From positions 1 through 64,000 of the forward strand of contig NZ_JPVO01000039.1 in the NCBI RefSeq assembly GCF_000772955.1: a stretch of DNA of 64,000 nt, given 5' to 3'. Source of the stretch: Ureibacillus sinduriensis BLB-1 = JCM 15800. Lineage in GTDB: Bacteria > Bacillota > Bacilli > Bacillales_A > Planococcaceae. The position numbers and the translations under genes are program-made. Positions 61,855 through 64,000 of the stretch are shown here, piece by piece. The notes beneath the pieces were generated by a model. That model was not told the DNA's origin, did no database searches, and saw only the letters and a program-made list of their open reading frames with translations. Position 1 is the stretch's first letter, and each line of letters opens with the position of its first letter.

Positions 61855-62280
61855 CTATTCTGTTACAACACCTTTTTTTAAGATGATATTTGCATAGAGC
61901 GCTTTTTCGCTGGTAGCAACGATGGCATAAGCACTTTTTGCCCTTTCGTAGAAATCGAAGCGTTCTAAATATTGCGCTTTAAAATGGTTCTCTTCATTTC
62001 TCACAATCTCTTCATATACTTGCCAAATGGAAGGCCGACTTACTTCTACACCGTGCATCATCAAGGAAACCGGATATTCAACATACGTATCCAAAGGCAT
62101 TAGGTGTAATATGCCTTCTAGTATTTCCGGAGTCTCGTTTCCATCCAACCTCACAAGTCTTTTCGTATGGGAGGCGGCCGGAAAGTTGCCGTCAGCTAGA
62201 ACAATTTCATCTCCATGACCCATTTCCATAAGAATTTTCACTAAATCGGGCGAAATACAAGATTTTATATTTTTGAGCAT
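61855..62280 (-). CDS. fucU: L-fucose mutarotase (FucU/RbsD family)
   Basis: 141 residues. The family signature MGHGDEIVLADGNFPA (His20 catalytic) and the YVEYPVSLMMHGVE and FYERAKSAYAIVATSE segments, with the terminal Tyr/Asn block, identify FucU rather than RbsD. It equilibrates alpha and beta sugar anomers after uptake. First gene of the operon; ATG at 62280 after AAAGGTGAA. Its presence is one of the best arguments that the pathway substrate is L-fucose. Confidence 0.9.
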   Translation of the reverse strand: MLKNIKSCISPDLVKILMEMGHGDEIVLADGNFPAASHTKRLVRLDGNETPEILEGILHLMPLDTYVEYPVSLMMHGVEVSRPSIWQVYEEIVRNEENHFKAQYLERFDFYERAKSAYAIVATSEKALYANIILKKGVVTE

Positions 62281-62314
62281 GTGGGTTCACCTTTGTTTAC
62301 TTGGATTTTATTTT

Positions 62315-62342
62315 ATATTATCAATATTTTCAAAATATTCAA
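62315..62342 (-). promoter_or_regulatory. Promoter and palindromic operator of the fucose operon
   Basis: On the minus strand: -35 TTGAAT at 62337-62342, 16 bp, -10 TAATAT at 62315-62320. AATATTTTCAAAATATT (62323-62339) is a perfect 17-bp palindrome filling the spacer, and a partial copy (CAATATTTATT) follows. A good place for the DeoR repressor. The rest of 62343-62595 shows no other gene. Confidence 0.55.
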
Positions 62343-62595
62343 TATTTATTTTTACACCTTCTCAAGAAATATGTCGACATTTTTTAGAAGTATCATTTCC
62401 ATATAACTTTAAGCAGAAGTTACATCCTGTATTACTTTTATACTTTTATTAGCAGTACTTTCTTTTCAGTATTTTTATATAATAAATTTTGTCGAAGGTT
62501 TTTTTTAAAACTTTCTCTTGTGGAGGATTTTCCATTTACTTAACCGAAATAAGAAATAAGTAGTAAGTAGTAGATCATTGAAAGGACATACGAAT

Positions 62596-63546
62596 ATGAA
62601 TCAACCAATTTTATGTGTAGGCGAACTTTTAATTGATTTCTTCAGCACCGACCGAAATACCAACTTAGCAGATAGCGAAGCGTTTATGAAACGGGCTGGT
62701 GGGGCTCCTGCAAATGTCTGTGCCGCCATTGCAAAACTTGGGGGAGAAGCTCATTTTTGTGGAAAAGTCGGGAATGATGCTTTCGGTGATTATTTGCAGA
62801 ACTCATTGGAACAAGCAAATGTAAATACAACACTCCTAGTTAAAGATTCTACTCTCCCAACCACGTTAGCCTTTGTTTCATTGCAGGAAGATGGACAGCG
62901 TGACTTTATTTTCAATCGGGGAGCAGATGCTAATTTATCAATTGAGGACGTGCCGCTTCATACTTTGGATTCCATGAAAATTGCCCACTTCGGCTCTGCA
63001 ACCGCCCTCCTTCCAGGCCGGTTAAAAGACACTTATAAATCCTTCATTGAAGCAGCTAAAGTCAAGCAGTCTTACATCTCTTTTGACCCCAACTATCGTT
63101 CAGATTTATGGAAGGGGGACGAAGTGGAATTCATCAAACTGGCCCGAGATTTAATTGCAAGATGTGATTTTTTAAAGGTAAGTGATGAAGAGTTACTTTT
63201 GCTGACAGGTGAACCAGATATCACAAAAGCTGTTTTCGAGCTTCATGCACTTGGTGCGGAATGCATTGCCATAACACTTGGAAAGAAAGGGACCTTTCTT
63301 TCCTTTAAAGGAGAGACGGCTACTATCCCCAGCATCCCGATTCATGCAGTAGATACGACCGGAGCTGGAGATGCATTTGTAGGCGCAACTTTATACCAGC
63401 TTGGCAAGATAGCAGCACCCCGAAGTTTAAGTTTCGGGGACTGGCAGAATATAGTCCGCTTCAGCAACAAAGTTGCCGCGAAAGTTTGCGAAAAAGTTGG
63501 CGCCATCGAGGCACTACCCACTTTAGAGGAAATTCAAAGCATTTAA
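62596..63546 (+). CDS. PfkB-family fructokinase
   Basis: 316 residues. Signatures: GELLIDFFSTD at the start, RAGGAPANVCAAIAKLGG (PfkB motif 1, about 34-51) and DTTGAGDAFVGATL (motif 2 with catalytic Asp). Fits bacterial fructokinases (ScrK-like); 2-keto-3-deoxygluconate or other sugar kinases are alternatives. ATG at 62596 after AAAGGAC; a TTG six codons earlier exists. Divergent from the fucose operon, so it may share its control region but has a separate terminator. Confidence 0.8.
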   Translation: MNQPILCVGELLIDFFSTDRNTNLADSEAFMKRAGGAPANVCAAIAKLGGEAHFCGKVGNDAFGDYLQNSLEQANVNTTLLVKDSTLPTTLAFVSLQEDGQRDFIFNRGADANLSIEDVPLHTLDSMKIAHFGSATALLPGRLKDTYKSFIEAAKVKQSYISFDPNYRSDLWKGDEVEFIKLARDLIARCDFLKVSDEELLLLTGEPDITKAVFELHALGAECIAITLGKKGTFLSFKGETATIPSIPIHAVDTTGAGDAFVGATLYQLGKIAAPRSLSFGDWQNIVRFSNKVAAKVCEKVGAIEALPTLEEIQSI

Positions 63547-63549
63547 AAA

Positions 63550-63598
63550 AGGCAATCTCATAGGGCGCGAATACACCCTATGAGATTAGCCTATTTTT
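63550..63598 (+). terminator. Terminator of the fructokinase gene
   Basis: AGGC-ATCTCATAGGG (63550-63565) pairs with CCCTATGAGAT-GCCT (63576-63592), one small internal mismatch, followed by ATTTTTAA. Confidence 0.85.
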
Positions 63599-63729
63599 AA
63601 CGGTGTGGTTTGTGTCATTCAACCATCTTATCCGTTTAGTTAAAGTGCCCCGATTTCAACTTTTGACCGATATGGCTTGACGGAAATCGCCCGTATCAAA
63701 AGCAATCTATGAATAAGTGAACCTTGTTT

Positions 63730-64000
63730 TTACTCTTCCCCTGCACGTGCCATATCTGAAACGATGGAGTTGATCTCATCAATCGTTAAATTCGGATCAA
63801 TGAATAGAATATTATAATTCAACCCCTCTTCTTGCCAACTAACCGAACGGAATTCGTCCAAATCCATAAAGGAAGCTTCATGATTGCGGATTTTAACGGC
63901 TTTCTCCCCGGGCATCATTTCCGTGCCTTCCCCAGCATCTTCCGGGGACTTAAACACCGTCATTGTAAAATACGGCAAGCCGTCCTTTTGGTAATCAATA
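63730..64000 (-). CDS. C-terminal part of a protein cut by the window edge
   Basis: The frame is open through the right edge, so at least 89 residues belong to a longer protein; an apparent internal TTG at 63978 should not be taken as the start. Seen: YFTMTVFKSPEDA, VKIRNHEASFMDLDEF, SVSWQEEGLNYNILFIDP and LTIDEINSIVSDMARAGEE. This resembles the C-terminal DUF4367-like domain of anti-sigma factors or lipoproteins in Bacillales. A guess until the N-terminus is seen. Confidence 0.5.
   Translation of the reverse strand, partial: IDYQKDGLPYFTMTVFKSPEDAGEGTEMMPGEKAVKIRNHEASFMDLDEFRSVSWQEEGLNYNILFIDPNLTIDEINSIVSDMARAGEE

Noticed and set aside
63730-63978. Complete 82-residue protein at the right edge
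   Set aside because: The frame stays open to base 64000 and the apparent start is an internal TTG without ribosome site; it is a truncated gene.

Overview
The window looks like the chromosome of a low-GC, spore-former-type Firmicute of the Bacillales. The ribosome binding sites are AGGAGG-like, TTG and GTG starts are frequent, and nearly every gene has a recognisable Bacillus-type family (LytH, YtpP, YugN, YpsA, YebE/UPF0316, RocD/RocR/SigL, Mhq quinone-defence proteins, YceF-type TerC). A Planococcaceae/Caryophanaceae member close to Lysinibacillus or Solibacillus is my guess. It rests on gene content and general resemblance, not on a marker gene. I see no phage, plasmid, IS or CRISPR.

Layout, left to right. 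(i) 1-273: three tandem minus-strand promoters with exact 17-bp spacers and a leader reading off the left edge, which I take as the control region of an rRNA operon. (ii) 0.4-5.4 kb: an electrophile/quinone defence block (two ring-cleaving dioxygenases, two flavin enzymes, an esterase, a YceI lipocalin-like protein), part of it behind MhqR-type operators. (iii) 5.4-15.3 kb: housekeeping and orphan genes, including LytH, a thioredoxin, a lipoprotein metallopeptidase, a C2H2/DUF2087 regulator paired with a GIY-YIG protein, and a TerC manganese exporter. (iv) 15.5-25.7 kb: a two-subunit sodium:solute symporter, a MarR/MFS pair, a basic mini-protein overlapping a Ser/Thr kinase, a PAS-GGDEF-EAL-PilZ protein, and an ABC exporter. 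(v) 25.1-30.3 kb: TetR/SDR pair, then a ~970-bp array of about 18 tandem 52-bp hairpin-forming repeats, then a serine-recombinase-like protein that has lost its catalytic residues, divergent from a SulP transporter and UspA. (vi) 30.3-41.9 kb: S66 peptidase, lipoprotein, MenC, transporters, a ~1.1-kb gene-poor stretch of probable decay, and an MMPL exporter with a divergent TetR. (vii) 42-50.7 kb: sigL and rocR divergent from rocD, with a textbook sigma-54 promoter and RocR-like palindrome; YeeE/TusA sulfur import; and fumC behind a Fur box. (viii) 50.9-62.3 kb: a ten-gene L-fucose (possibly also D-arabinose) operon with its own ABC importer, mutarotase, isomerase, aldolase, two FGGY kinases, an oxidoreductase and a DeoR regulator, followed by a divergent fructokinase and a partial gene at the right edge.

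The parts most worth a second look are the 52-bp repeat array with the adjacent catalytically dead recombinase, the overlapping kinase/basic-protein pair, the YceI gene under MhqR-type boxes, and the Fur box over fumC. All function statements come from reading the sequence and family knowledge. No database search was run.
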